From: Aspidapion aeneum
Lineage: Eukaryota > Arthropoda > Insecta > Coleoptera > Brentidae
Assembly (NCBI GenBank): GCA_963576565.1
Contig: OY755045.1
Span: 41,806,409 to 41,870,408 of the forward strand
Reading direction: 5' to 3'
DNA length: 64,000 bases
Shown: one piece after another, positions 10,828-21,619 of the stretch
Layout: the number at the start of each line of letters is the position of its first letter
How positions within the stretch are numbered: position 1 is the first letter of the stretch
Program-made: the position numbers and the translations under genes
Notes under the pieces: model-generated
The model's input: only the letters and a program-made list of their open reading frames with translations
Told to the model about the DNA's origin: nothing
Database searches by the model: none

Positions 10828-11693
10828 CAGGGTTGCCAACTTTTCAATTTTCAAATACGGTAAGGATGACAGTGACACTGTTGTGGTGCTGTCAAAAAAT
10901 TGCTCCTCTGTAGTTTCAATAGAATAAAACAACAATGGGTTTGTTTGTCACTGGCTCAATAAAATACAAAAAATTGTATTAGTTTTCCTATACAAGGGTG
11001 GTAGGCAAAGTTAAAATAAAAAAAAATCATCTTTTTTTGTTCTAACCTTCTTATACACCATACATTCGACGATTGAAATAATTGAGTGCTAATTTAGAAA
11101 TGAATGAATGAAATGAATGAAAAACTCTACATTATTATCAAAAAACTGTTTATTTGTTGATTATTAAATATGGTGGTAATATTACCATTTTCTCTTAATA
11201 TTTAGAGGCCATTAGATATGTACAAATATCTATTTAAATTTTTAAATAAATTTGATAGCTCGTTAAAACAATTAATTCTTACAAAATTAACAAATTCACA
11301 CTTATTTCAAATGTATATGGTAACACTATATCTCTTTAGATTTTTCGAAAAAAAATAAATAGCAGATTTTTTGGTCATAATGAATCACAAAATTATTTGA
11401 CACTGTCAAATTTGTCATTTTTAAAATTCACAGGTTTTCACCACTTTTCAAACTTTACAAATACAATAACTTAGAAACAAAAAACTTTTAAATTTTTCTC
11501 TACTTTTTGACTTTCCCCACCATTCTTAAAGTTTGGTACATCATGTAAATTACACCCTATATAAACCTAAGTAAAAAACAATACAACCTTAAGTTTTACT
11601 CTGTGCACATGTTATTGTGCGGCATGTACGGTTTTAGATGAACATTAGGGGACTGGGACAGTCCCGTAAAAAACGGGACGGTTGGCAACCCTG
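10828..11693. mobile_element. hAT-type non-autonomous element, 866 bp
   Basis: The ends CAGGGTTGCCAAC and GTTGGCAACCCTG are perfect inverse repeats, bounded by the 8-bp duplication TTAAGAAC (10820-10827, 11694-11701). The right subterminal region has a small GGGACAGTCCCGT...ACGGGAC palindrome. AT-rich interior, no transposase ORF. Confidence 0.88.
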
Positions 11694-11701
11694 TTAAGAA
11701 C

Positions 11702-13187
11702 TGTCTGATTACTAAGGGACACTAGGATTTCGTAAATCTGTATGTACCTGTCAGATGTGAAAAATTTCAGCATTTGTAACAATATAGCTTATTAAGTTTT
11801 AAAGACTTGTCCGTAAAAAAAATGCTTGGATTATCTTATGCGACAATCTTCGACAAATCTCCACCTCTTTAAAGGATAATCGCGCTTTTAGAGCTTAATT
11901 TACTTTAATATGCAGCCGTTCTTATTTTTTTTATACTCATCTGATGAGGCGCCGTATTTGGAAACTTGAAAATCTTAAAATTTTCGAGTATATAGCATAG
12001 GATCCCCGCATCTGACATATGGTTTATTCGATCTTTCATTTAACCAGTAACAGTATTTTGTATCTTAAAAATCCCCAAAAAACGTCAGAATAAAATTTTA
12101 AATACATACATAAGTACAGAGTAATTTTTTATTAATAATTTTTTAATTTAGGCCGGCTATTAATGAATTCTTAGTTTATTTGAATTTCCAATCAATGTTT
12201 TTATGACTACGTGGCCCCACTAAGGTCTTAAAAGTTTAATGGTTCATGACGTCTTGGCAATCATGGACCGTTTTAAAAATTACCCGAAAAATTATTAATA
12301 ATAATAATTATGCGATTTTATGCACCAGCTCAGCGCCGGCCTATAAAACCCGCTTTTTAATTTGTCGCGGAAGAGCAAAATCAGATTCTTTCGTGAGGGT
12401 CAAGATAAAGATCATTATGACTTTATTATTACTTTAAAGAAAGAACAGTCGAAACAAGGTGTAAAAAAGCGAAATATTCTTAAAAAATAAAATAAAACAA
12501 AAAAAATTAAATTTTATTTCTATCACTATAAAATCAACAAGTTTCGATAGTATCAGCTATCCTTATCAGGACTTATAAAGTCATAGATTTCACTTAATAT
12601 TTAACAGGCGCAAATTCAAAAAAGGTCAAGTTTAACTCCACCCAACATAGTCTATGTGTTAATTTACAAAAGGAATGAAACCTGTCTGATGGATATTTGA
12701 CCACAATTGGTACAATCTTATACTCAGGAAAGCTTAAAAAAGCTTCATGTCTACGGTTTCTGTTCGAAAACAGTTAGAGCATGATCTTGCTCAGTCTAGT
12801 CCTGCAAGTAATGATCCTGCTAATCGTCTAGCTGGAAAAACAGCCTCTGCTGATTTTCACGAAACGGGTATCGCGAGATCCGAAGGATGCCATTCAACAG
12901 AAGGTACAGAAGAAGCATTTCAAAACTAGCTCGTTCCAAGGAGTTTAACAAAAACCCTTTAAGAACAGAGTTAGAAGACCTGCAAAGCTCTCCATTTAGA
13001 GTTACATTGCACATAATGAGATTCTTGGAAGTAACTGATGCAGATTCGAAATGAAAAAAATAAGAAACCCACTAGCAAAAAACGCATGGCCTGTACGAGT
13101 GTCTAGCCGAATCCTGCGGGATGTATTGGTGAAACCGTTTCTAAGAATAGGTTACAATAGAACAATCGCATAAACTGGTAATAGCTC
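11702..13187. other. Unassigned stretch with one short ORF
   Basis: No repeat or family recognised. A 60-codon frame at 12747-12929 (Ser/Ala-rich start, many charged residues) continues in other frames to about 13160, where pieces such as AKNAWPVRVSSR occur. This may be a decayed coding region, but no family can be named. Confidence 0.35.
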
Positions 13188-14400
13188 ACCCATAACTGAT
13201 TAATCATCTTCTTCATTCTCACCATTATATCAGTTATAAATAAGCGCGAAATTCCAGTATATTCCGGATCTATCATTCTCCACTATCTATGGAGAGAGTA
13301 TTGTTTGATTAATTGGTTTATTCATTTCTACAGCAAGATTAGGTTTTGAAGACCCTCATACTGCAGCTGCTTAGTATTCTTGCTGTATGTTTTCATAATT
13401 TAGGAGGCTTTAAGACCTCGCGAGGCCTAGTAGTTTCTTTATTAGGTTTTTCTGACAGTTTGCCTCCTCGGGTTTTTCTTCAGGATGTTTCTGGTTATGC
13501 GGAAGGCTAGTGCTGGGCAGTCGGATAATATTTGTCGGCTGTAGATTCCCCTTCTGTGCAGGTGTTTCCTAGGTGTTCAGTGACCGGTTTGTATTCGCGT
13601 CGTCTGTCTAATTTGTTTGCTGCTCACTTTAAGGAGGTCACAGGTGAATAATGTTAAGGGTACCTCACCATTCTCTTCCTGGTGTTTTGCCTAGGTGATG
13701 AATGCTAGTGGTTTTGATTTTTGGAATTCCAAATACAGGCTCTGAACCTATTCTGAAGGGTATTTTTAATACCTCAGCCATAACTGAATCATCATCATTC
13801 TCAAATTGTTATATCAGGCATAAATAAGCGCGAAATTCCAGTATATTCCGGCTCTATCAGTCTCTACTATGGAGAGGGTATTGATTGATTAATTGAATGA
13901 TTCATTTCTACAGCAAGATTAGGTTTTGAAGACCCTCAAACTGCAGCTGCTTATTGTATCTCTTGCTGTGTGTTTTTCTAATTCAGGGGGTTTAAAGACC
14001 TCACGAGGTTTATAATAGCCCCATTTATTAGGTTTATCTGACAGTTTGCCTCTTTCGAGGGATCTTCCTTCAGAGGTTTCTTGTTCTGCAGATTGCTGGT
14101 AAGTGCTTGCCACTCGGGTACGTTGTAAGAGGCTGATATATGTCGGCCTTATCAAATAGTCTGCAAGTGGAATTCCCATTCTGTGCAGGTGTTTTTTGAA
14201 TGTGCAGTGACCGGTTATTATTCCCATCACTTGGCTGATTTCTTTCCTATTTAGTTTAAGGAGGTCACAGGTGAGTTATGTTGAGGGCGACCTCAACATT
14301 CTTTTGCGATTGTGTTGCCTCGGTGTTGAATGCTAGTGGCTTCGATGTTGTTCATCCAAGGTACTTACAGCCACGCTCGAGGTTTTTAAACTTCCAAATA
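13188..14400 (-). pseudogene. Two tandem copies of a decayed LINE 3' end
   Basis: A segment of about 590 bp starting near 13188 is repeated from about 13778; both begin with CCATAACTGA and share GCGCGAAATTCCAGTATATT. The minus-strand frame of the second copy (13919-14230) shows GIITGHCTFKKHLHRMGIP, the H-x-x-R segment of the Cys/His tail of Jockey/R1-like LINEs. Copy 1 is more degraded in frame. Local duplication after insertion is the simplest reading. Confidence 0.7.
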
Positions 14401-15079
14401 TGAGCTTTTTTCAGATCGTCTTCGGAGGGGCATTACATTTTCACAAAAATAGTTGTTTTATTAGTTCCTGGCATTTGTATACCATATTCAACTGAAAGTA
14501 ATATAACTTTGCAGCTGGCGTCTAAGAGCTATCAAGTGTCAAAAAGTTTAATTACAAAAATAAATTTTAACATTGCATTGTATTGATGAATATTATTGTT
14601 ATACATATTATTGTGGTCGTCAGAATTTAAGAATACGGGATTGGTACCTTGAGTATACTAGGTCAGCCACATAATGCAATGAACGACATATGGTTTGAAC
14701 GCCCACGCTTCGTTTTTCTTTTAAGAACTTTTTAGAACTCTCTTTTAAAGAAATACTATACCCGGATTGTATTCTATTCTGTTTTACATTTTTATACACA
14801 CGACCTTTTGAGTACTTTAGAACAAATCGAACAAATAACAAAGGCCTATTGGTTATTTTTAGTTTTTTTTAAATAATGTAGACACAATTTATAGTTTGTC
14901 GGGAACTTTGTAAATTTTTATAATGCTTACAGGATGTTTTTTTTTTACAAAAACATAAATTATTTGAATAACTTATCCATTTCTTTTCTAAATCCTGTAC
15001 CATCGAATAATTCGAATTCGAATAATGCTTTTCCATTATTTTTTCTCTTGAGATTATTACTGAATATATTTATGATGTA
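14401..15079. other. Unassigned AT-rich stretch
   Basis: Nothing recognised. The reverse frame at 14620-14841 and forward frame at 14934-15116 have low-complexity composition without motifs. Confidence 0.4.
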
Positions 15080-15109
15080 TTGCGTCCCAGGCAAAAGACT
15101 TCAAAATTT

Positions 15110-15825
15110 ATCTTAGTAAGGAGTCACTGCTTTTGCTTAAGAGCGCTTGATATCTATACTGTCTCATCGAGAACCGCGAGGAGCTGCAGGGATTCACTGA
15201 ATGCACTTGGTGGCATACCAGGGCATTCTGGGCACGAGAGAAATGAAGCCGCAGACCAGGCAGCGAGGGAAGCGGCATCTGCCGAATTTTTCCGCCCCGA
15301 ACCAGCCCTGGGGATATCATATAATGCTGCTAAATTAACCATATTGAGATGGATGTAAAACACCTTCCAGCAATACTGGATGAATATACCAGGACTGGCT
15401 CACTCTAAAGAGTATAGTAAAGGACTTTGTCAAAAGAGAGCCAGGAATATCATTGGGCCACAGTATACTAATTATTTACATTGGACCAGACAGGAGATCC
15501 ATATAATGACTGGACTTTTTACGGGTCACTGTCAATTAACAGTACCCATGCACAGAATGGGAATAACCATTGACTTCTATACCCTTTCAGGGCCTTATAC
15601 AACTCAATGGGAATAACAGAGAGACCGAATGTAGACTCTGTATGGAGGATGACAAAACAGACATGTACTGTGCGAATGTCCGACTATTGCACGTTTACGT
15701 CAAAACACTTTCGGTGAACCTCAGGTTGATTCAGACGATCTGAAAAGCGTCTCACCCAAACTGATAGCTGACCTTTTTAGAGAATTAGGCATACAGTGGT
15801 GAGAAACCACTCAAAAGTGAGCCAC
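15110..15825 (+). pseudogene. Decayed LINE: RNase H end and Cys/His tail
   Basis: The frame at 15080-15358 contains IPGHSGHERNEAADQAARE, the conserved carboxy-terminal part of a LINE RNase H domain, followed by the usual linker. The frame at 15380-15616 contains the tail segment TGHCQLTVPMHRMGI, and CRLCMEDD lies further on in another frame (about 15633-15660). Two or more frameshifts break it. Same broad Jockey/R1-like type as at 6.6 kb and 13.2 kb, in opposite orientation to the latter. Confidence 0.75.
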
Positions 15826-16075
15826 AATTATAGTGGTCGCAGTGGAAGGACTGCCAAAAATGTGTGCAGGATAAATTGACACCTCAAACTAAAGCCAAAC
15901 GCATGAGGGATTGCTCTGTTTTGCTCCGACTTTAAAACCACGACGAATCCAGCATACTTGGAAGCAATGCAGAAATAAAGATAATAGTAGTAGATGTACT
16001 GGGGGGTAACCCGTAGGTCCAGTAAGTAGGCCCTTTTTGCCATGCCCCAGGTCTTTCCCTTAACCCACATTAGAC
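15826..16075 (-). repeat. LINE 3'-end piece
   Basis: On the minus strand, TTAAGGGAAAGACCTGGGGC near 16050 matches the LINE tail near 25435 and 25918. The fragment therefore joins head-to-head with the preceding LINE. Not coding. Confidence 0.45.
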
Positions 16076-16254
16076 CTTCCCATTGTTACACCATATACCA
16101 AACTGGTGCACGTGCCTCTTAGGATGCAAGTTTTCTTTCTCTAAGAGGACTTAATTTTCCCTGACACAACTTTGAAAAGGGCAGGGATATACTGCGTAAG
16201 AAGCATACATAGTGGACAAACGCTTTTACACCCCTTCTGAAGGCTCTGGTACAA

Positions 16255-16410
16255 AATAGCGCAGGACAAAATAGCGTGGACAAAATAGCGCAGGGCAAAA
16301 TAGCGCAGGACAAAATAGCGCAGGACAAAATGGCGCAGGACAAAATAGCGCAGGTCAAAATAGCGCAGGTCAAAATAGCGCACGTCAAAATAGCGCACGT
16401 CAAAAATCCC
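16255..16410 (+). repeat. 15-bp minisatellite, left arm
   Basis: About ten copies of ACAAAATAGCGCAGG, one unit shortened to 14 bp (GCGTGG near 16277). Variants change the last triplet (AGG, AGG/T, ACG), and the distal units have CACGT. Confidence 0.9.
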
Positions 16411-16651
16411 AAGTTGATTTGCCCTGTCCAGCCGAAGTGGACCAGGGGCCGAGGATTTAGTATCCCAACCTGACCCGGTTAGGTTTTTTTACAAAAAAAA
16501 ACTAACCGGGCCAGTTTGGGATACTAACCTAACCTCTCCTCGGCCCCTGGTCCACTTCGGCTGGGGCAGTTTAAGTGATAAGGTTAGGCCTTCACTGTAT
16601 ATTAAACTAACCAAGTAAGGTTAGGTTACTTTTTCAGTATCTTTTTGAGAT

Positions 16652-16905
16652 CTGCGCTATTTTGCGCTATTTTGTCCTGCGCTATTTTCTCCTGCGCTAT
16701 TTTGTCCCGCCATATTTTGTACCGCGCTATTTTGTCCTGCGCTATTTTCTCCCGCGCTATTTTGTCCTGCGCTATTTTGTCCTGCGCTATTTTGTCCCGC
16801 GCTATTTTGTACCGCGCTATTTTGTCCTGCGCTATTTTGTCACGCACTATTTTGTCCTGCGCTATTTTGTCCCGCGCTATTTTGTCTTGCGCTATTTTGT
16901 ACCAG
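16652..16905 (-). repeat. 15-bp minisatellite, right arm
   Basis: About sixteen copies of the inverse unit CCTGCGCTATTTTGT, with variants TCTCC, TCCCGC, TACCGC and CACGC. The greater copy number than in the left arm shows the arms expanded independently. Confidence 0.9.
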
Positions 16906-16917
16906 AGCCCTTCTGAA

Positions 16918-18011
16918 AGGTGTTCCTGCTACATCTTAGACTTGCATCTAGAACTTGGTTTTAGGCGATAGACTTCTTTCCTTTTCAGCGCAACAGTCGT
17001 GGTCGTCGTAAGTTGACTTTTGGTGGTTTCCAATTATAGCACGAACCTGCTGTTAATAATCCTGGACCGTGGCTGTCGGCTCCTGGACTACATCTAGATA
17101 TATTCTCGTTTTTATACAAGGTTATGTTCTTGTGTGCATGTGCATCGCACACATAACATATTGACTCATTTAAGCAGTTTCACTCTATATGAAATCCTTG
17201 AGAAGTATTTAATCGATAAACCTCTGGCCGCGTACATTGTTTTTTTTATTTTTTTTATATTATAGATGGCAGCAGTTGGCTTTTTTCTCAGCCCCAAGTG
17301 AGCCCCTAAGGGTAGGCAGCACAGTTAACATGCTTCCCATTCATTTGATATTACAAAATAAAGCAATGAACAACAAGTGTGATTGCGTCTTTTTCTTTAG
17401 TATATAGAAGGAGAGAGTAAATTGACTTCAAACTTCATCAGATATAAAAGGGTTAGAATCATCCAACAGCCATTTTCTTAGCAGAATGGAATCAGATTTT
17501 GTGAATTTGGTGAGGTTGAAATATATTTTTAAAAATATGTTTTATTTTGTGGATATTTTTAGACTTTTTTGTGAAAAAAAAAGTGGTTACAGCTTGGGTA
17601 TTCTTGGAATTCATTTATCCAGAAGAAACTGCAGGTGAGTGGGTTAAAAGCAAGATTAGTTTTAGGCCTCTAGTAATTTCTGTACCTAAGTGCGTAATTT
17701 CGGTAATCTTTTAATAAAAAGGTGAACATTAATTACCGTTTCAAAGAATTAGGAAGCATTCTGTTCAAACAGAAGGTAAATATTTTTGCAAACTATAATT
17801 AGGTAGTTTATAGGTATAATTAAGAAAAATGGGTAAATATATAAAATAGGGGAGACTAGGCATAGTTCATACATTTAAAAAAAATATTTTTGAAGAAAAA
17901 TATAGATGAAATTTTTTTAATATTTGTTTGCATTATAACACATAGCTTAATATGTAATGATTTTGAATGATTTTAGTGTGACAGTTTGCTAATTAATGTA
18001 TCAATGATCCC
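16918..18011. other. Unassigned; possible small exons
   Basis: No repeat recognised. A short ATG frame near 17485 ends at GTGAGG, and a 42-nt piece between ACAG and GTGAGT at about 17595-17636 has exon-like borders. In one frame the latter reads WVFLEFIYPEETA and could join in phase with the exon candidate at 18582. This is weak evidence. Confidence 0.25.
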
Positions 18012-18013
18012 TA

Positions 18014-18243
18014 TATCTGTACCCCAGAGCCAGACTATGTTAAGTCCATGTTTGACTTTTTTTGGTTTGAACAACCTACTGACTTAACATTGTTTGCCTA
18101 ACGATGTCTATGGACTTAATATTGGTTCATATCAAGGTTTATAATTAGCAAATAAAAATATATGAAAAAATAAGTATTAAGGTTGTTCAAACCAAAAAAA
18201 GGCAAAAAGGGACTAAACATAGTCTGGCTCTGGGGTACAGATA
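18014..18243. mobile_element. 230-bp palindromic MITE flanked by TA
   Basis: TIRs of about 65 bp: the left TATCTGTACCCCAGAGCCAG is mirrored by the right CTGGCTCTGGGGTACAGATA, and the arms continue through GGTTTGAACAACCT. TA lies on both sides (18012-18013, 18244-18245). No coding capacity. Confidence 0.82.
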
Positions 18244-18581
18244 TATATTAGGAATATTTGATACAAGTTGCATAATACATGAATAAAGAAAAAAATATAT
18301 TTTTTTTTGTGTTTCAGTAAATTCTCTAAAATATGAATCTTTAATAATCCCTCAAATAATAAGCAGCCAAATGCAAGTAATTCTCACCAAAATAGGTACC
18401 AATGATAGTAGTAGTATTTAAATTTTGCCATATTTTAATACAAAACAATTTTCCCTGAACTGCTGGTTTGGTGGTGTCTTAAGGGAGATTCATATAAAAT
18501 ATCCATACAATATTTGATATTAAAAAAAAGATCTACAAAGGTGTGTTGTTTTTTATTATTGTAATGTTTATTTTTTTTCAG

Positions 18582-18790
18582 AATTGAAAAAGCGTCGACA
18601 ATCCTCAATTCTTAGTTCAGTAAATTTGACTATAGAGAAACAGCTGACATCAAAAGTCAAAAAGCTTTATCGAAGAGTGGTAACTGACAGTAAAAAATTA
18701 GCCAACCAGAGCAGGACAATCACATCATTTCGAAAATGTCTAGAGATAGCTGACAATTTTTCCAGTCACTATAAACATATAATTAAAAGG
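18582..18790 (+). CDS. Candidate internal exon encoding a basic coiled-coil segment
   Basis: A T-rich tract ending in TTTTTTTTCAG precedes the exon, and AAAAGG|GTAAAT can serve as its donor. The frame reads LKKRRQSSILSS..., then TSKVKKLYRRVVTDSKKLANQSR, with heptad-like Leu/Val spacing, and ends KHIIKR at the donor. A basic, coiled-coil-prone segment after KKRR occurs in THAP-type and transposase-like proteins, but no THAP zinc ligands are present, so the family is unproven. The downstream extension of the frame to 19000 looks intronic. Confidence 0.35.
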
Positions 18791-19259
18791 GTAAATAAAC
18801 AAACCTTATTTTGTTATGGTGACCGAACTGGCAAGATTTTTATAATACACATATCCCACCCTCAGAACAAAAGTGACACATCTCAAAATTTTAATTTTAG
18901 GATTTTGACTTTTTGCAGTTTGTCACTCACTATCGATACATTGTCAAAGAAAGTCACAATTCAAATAACAAATAATAAAAAAATATATTTAAAGTTTTAA
19001 GTTACCACAGCTTCTTATGGTAACCGCAAAAGTTTTTTGTAATTTTCCAACAATTTAATTTTTTGAGCTTTTTGAGGGTGCGATATATGTGTAAAAATAT
19101 TTAACTATTAACATAACAAATACTCTTACTTAATTAATAAGTGTCATTGAGATTCATGTATATTTTGTAAATTGTATTAATAAATTTTTTTACCAAGTTT
19201 CAATCCTTTTTGTATTCCTTTTATTTAAAAAATTAAGTAAGTTAAGATAAAAGGATTAA
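18791..19259. other. Unassigned, small inverted repeats
   Basis: CACATATCCCACCCTC (about 18847) faces GAGGGTGCGATATATGTG (about 19076), suggesting a small decayed TIR element of about 250 bp. Otherwise nothing recognised. Confidence 0.35.
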
Positions 19260-19261
19260 TT

Positions 19262-19428
19262 AGTCACTTATTTCCTTTATGAGACATTGACAACTTTTAC
19301 AGTTCAGTTGCAGTGGTTGCTTTTGGAAACAATGATGAAAACCATAATTTATTATCAATAAATAGTCTGACACTATGAAATTAGTCAAAGTTGTCAAAAA
19401 CACCATAAAGGAAAATCAGACTATAAAA
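19262..19428. repeat. Inverted repeat pair (possible MITE)
   Basis: ATTTCCTTTATGAGACATTGACAACTTT near the left faces AAAGTTGTCAAAAACACCATAAAGGAAAAT on the right. The interior holds AATTTATTATCAATAAAT. A short palindromic element is likely. Confidence 0.5.
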
Positions 19429-19504
19429 AGGACCAAGAAACAGGCAAAATTAAAGTTCTTTGATTTTTTAAATCTTTAATTTTGTCTTTAAGTACTCTGT
19501 AAGA

Positions 19505-19567
19505 AAGTCGCAACTGTAATTAGCATATATTATCCAAATTGGTTATGCTAATTTACAACTGCAACCT
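19505..19567. repeat. 60-bp hairpin
   Basis: GTCGCAACTGTAATTAGCATA pairs with TATGCTAATTTACAACTGCAAC across a short loop. Confidence 0.6.
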
Positions 19568-19574
19568 TCTTGCT

Positions 19575-19952
19575 TAGTATGGAAATCTTGGCCCTTTTTG
19601 TAAAAACCTAAGTATTGATTCCAAAAAGCAAATCAATATTTTGTTAAGAGCGCCATCTATGTCAAACCTAAGAACTAATAAAAATGTTTGGCCGCACAGT
19701 TTAAGGTGCCTGTAATACTTCTCAGAGCTTAGCACGGGAGAAAGTCTTCTGGTCTGCAAAGCGGACCGAACCGTGGTCTTCTGTGATCGCACACCAATTC
19801 GATGACGACTGTTGAACGCTAAAAAGGAAGTGGGCGGCATGGCAGGGCGATGAAACTTTTTTGTTGTTTTTGCGTCGTTGTTTGGGACGCGAACCTGGTA
19901 TCTTCTGCATATGAAGTCGAATGCCATACCACTGGACTACCCTGCCACCCAG
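19575..19952 (-). mobile_element. tRNA-headed SINE candidate
   Basis: On the minus strand the sequence starting near 19950 contains TAGTCCAGTGG (19929-19939), which fits the RNA polymerase III A box TRGYNNARNNG. GGTTCGCGTCC (19885-19895) resembles the B box GGTTCGANTCC, with about 33 nt between them, as in a tRNA. An anticodon-like hairpin CTTC-ATATGCA-GAAG lies between, but the T stem and acceptor do not pair, so this is not a working tRNA gene. A unique-looking body extends to about 19575. The overlapping frames are artefacts. Confidence 0.45.
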
Positions 19953-20590
19953 TATACCGAAGTTTTGTCATTCTTTATCGTTCTTCCTCAATAAATTCTC
20001 ATTGTGAGCAAAGTAAGAATTTTTTATTCTTGACTTGAGTAATCCATTATAAAAAAAATGCACTTTAAAACTCTTATGCGATATCTATGCTAAGTTATTT
20101 TGAAAATTTGAATTTCTTTAGGAGGTTGCATTATCATAAGAATACGTGGAAAGCTTTTTGAAATATGTAATATTCTGAATACGGAGTGCATGTCATGCAG
20201 CCATAGTTTTTTAATACTTTTTATCATATTTCCAAGTTTTCCATTTCCACGAATTATTCCAGAAAAATTTTCCTCGATTTTAGTATTCTAGCTGCTCATC
20301 CGCTACGGAAATAGGTAAAAAGAATTTATCGATTTTCAAAATAAGGAAATTTCTTGAGGTGCACTTTTTAAAATTAAATTTTAAAAAATATCTACTTGAA
20401 TAAATTCTGAAAAATTCTTAAAGTAGCCTTTGCATGTCAACAATTTTATTAAAACTCTTTAAACCTCGTTTTTAGGGATTAAAAGTGAATCTGAACATTC
20501 TTGTAGCTTCTTTTCCGGAGATTCGTAGCAACACAATACAAACAAAAAACTGTAATTATGAATTAGATTTTTTATGTTCCGAAAAATCAA
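19953..20590. other. Unassigned AT-rich stretch
   Basis: No gene, repeat or known motif seen. Confidence 0.4.
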
Positions 20591-20594
20591 ACAC

Positions 20595-21193
20595 ATTTTT
20601 TTGGATATAGATACTATTGGTCCGATGTGACTATAGGACCCTGTTGGGTAAAAATAAAGACGGCGAACGATTTTGAAAAATTCCTATTTTCGACCCCTGC
20701 AAAATACTTACACACGCGACACTGTCTATCTTAGTTAAGGTCGATGAAAAAGCTTTGTCCTTGTCATCTTCAAAACGGTATCGCCTGTTAAAATTGGTCA
20801 TGAAATACAAAAGATATAATGAAATAAACAAGTTGAGTTTTAGCTAAAAAATGGTGTGTTTCTGGGAACAAGATTTGTTCAACAATTTTGATAAAACTTG
20901 TCGTTTTTAATAATTTTGAGGTTGTTTATTATATTTTTTCTTTTGTGTTTCAAGACCAATTTTAATAAGTGATACCTTTTTCAACGACAAACACAATGGA
21001 CTTTAACGAGGAAAAACAGGGGTGGGCGTAAATATTTTGCAGGGCGTTAAAAATAGGCATTTTTCAAAATCGTCCGCTATATTTATTTATAGCGAAAAGT
21101 GATAGGGTTGTATAGTCAGAAGCTTTAGCTTCCCAAGTTAAAACTGTTTGACATCGGACCAATGGTAACGAATCGATATCCAAAAAAAATTTC
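20595..21193. mobile_element. Large palindrome, about 600 bp
   Basis: The outer arms TTTTTTTGGATAT and TATTGGTCCGATGT at the left are mirrored by ACATCGGACCAATGG and ATATCCAAAAAAAA at the right. Inner blocks also pair: CGATTTTGAAAAATTCCTAT with ATAGGCATTTTTCAAAATCG, and TTAAAATTGGTCATGAAA with TTTCAAGACCAATTTTAATA. The centre is near 20880. Frames at 20631-20831 and 21138-21341 lie in the arms and are not genes. Confidence 0.75.
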
Positions 21194-21195
21194 GA

Positions 21196-21619
21196 TTATA
21201 ATGAAAAAGAAAATTTTCTACAATAATACGACATTTTTCAGAGAGGGTATTTTTAAATTGCAGCAACAAAGCAGTTGTAAAGGAGCAAACGGAATAGGAA
21301 AACATAAAATCCAACGATAAACCTGCAATAACAAAAGTCAAACAAAATTTTCTCTAAATTTGCGCATAGATTATCACATATTGTTTTAAATTTTCTCGGG
21401 ACAAGCTGAGTTTTCCGAGAGTTTCTTCATTGGACCTGTATAAACTTATAGTTTCATTTATCTGGAGAAATCGTGCCGAGAAACTTTTATGCCAACATGA
21501 AACACAACTTTTATTACTTAAGAAAAATTGTTTAGATAAAAATTCTCTCGTAAACACGAGAGCTCCCCTTACAGAGTTGCGCTTGAGAGTTAGAGGCTTT
21601 TCAGTGATAATATCAAAGA
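21196..21619. other. Unassigned stretch
   Basis: Two opposite short frames (21354-21557 -, 21430-21630 +) overlap without motifs. No feature supported. Confidence 0.35.

Larger units (their letters stand above)
16242..16909. mobile_element. Foldback element made of opposed 15-bp repeat arrays
   Basis: The ends GGCTCTGGTACAAAATAGCG and CGCTATTTTGTACCAGAGCC are perfect inverse repeats. CTTCTGAA is duplicated at both flanks (16234-16241, 16910-16917); a 9-bp reading is possible because of shared C/G bases. The left arm has about 10 copies of ACAAAATAGCGCAGG and the right arm about 16 copies in inverse orientation. The loop (16421-16570) is itself a palindrome with arms around CCGAAGTGGACCAGGGGCCG. 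The structure resembles Drosophila FB elements (long TIRs made of short tandem repeats, 9-bp duplications). Frames within it (DKIAQ, RYFVL or ILSCA repeats) result from the 15-bp period. Confidence 0.88.

Noticed and set aside
16255..16905. CRISPR-like regular short repeats
   Set aside because: The units are 15 bp, directly adjoining and without unique spacers; the two arrays are opposed inside a transposon with target duplications.
16119..16971. Repeat proteins (DKIAQ, RYFVL, ILSCA frames) on both strands
   Set aside because: A 15-bp period is divisible by three, so several frames stay open by chance; the units are minisatellite DNA.
19870..19952. Functional tRNA gene on the minus strand
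   Set aside because: Box A and B fit, but the T stem and acceptor stem do not pair, so only a tRNA-like head is supported.
20595..21193. Assembly artefact explaining the palindrome
   Set aside because: The arms are clearly diverged from each other, which a simple read-through fold artefact would not produce, though long-read confirmation would still be useful.
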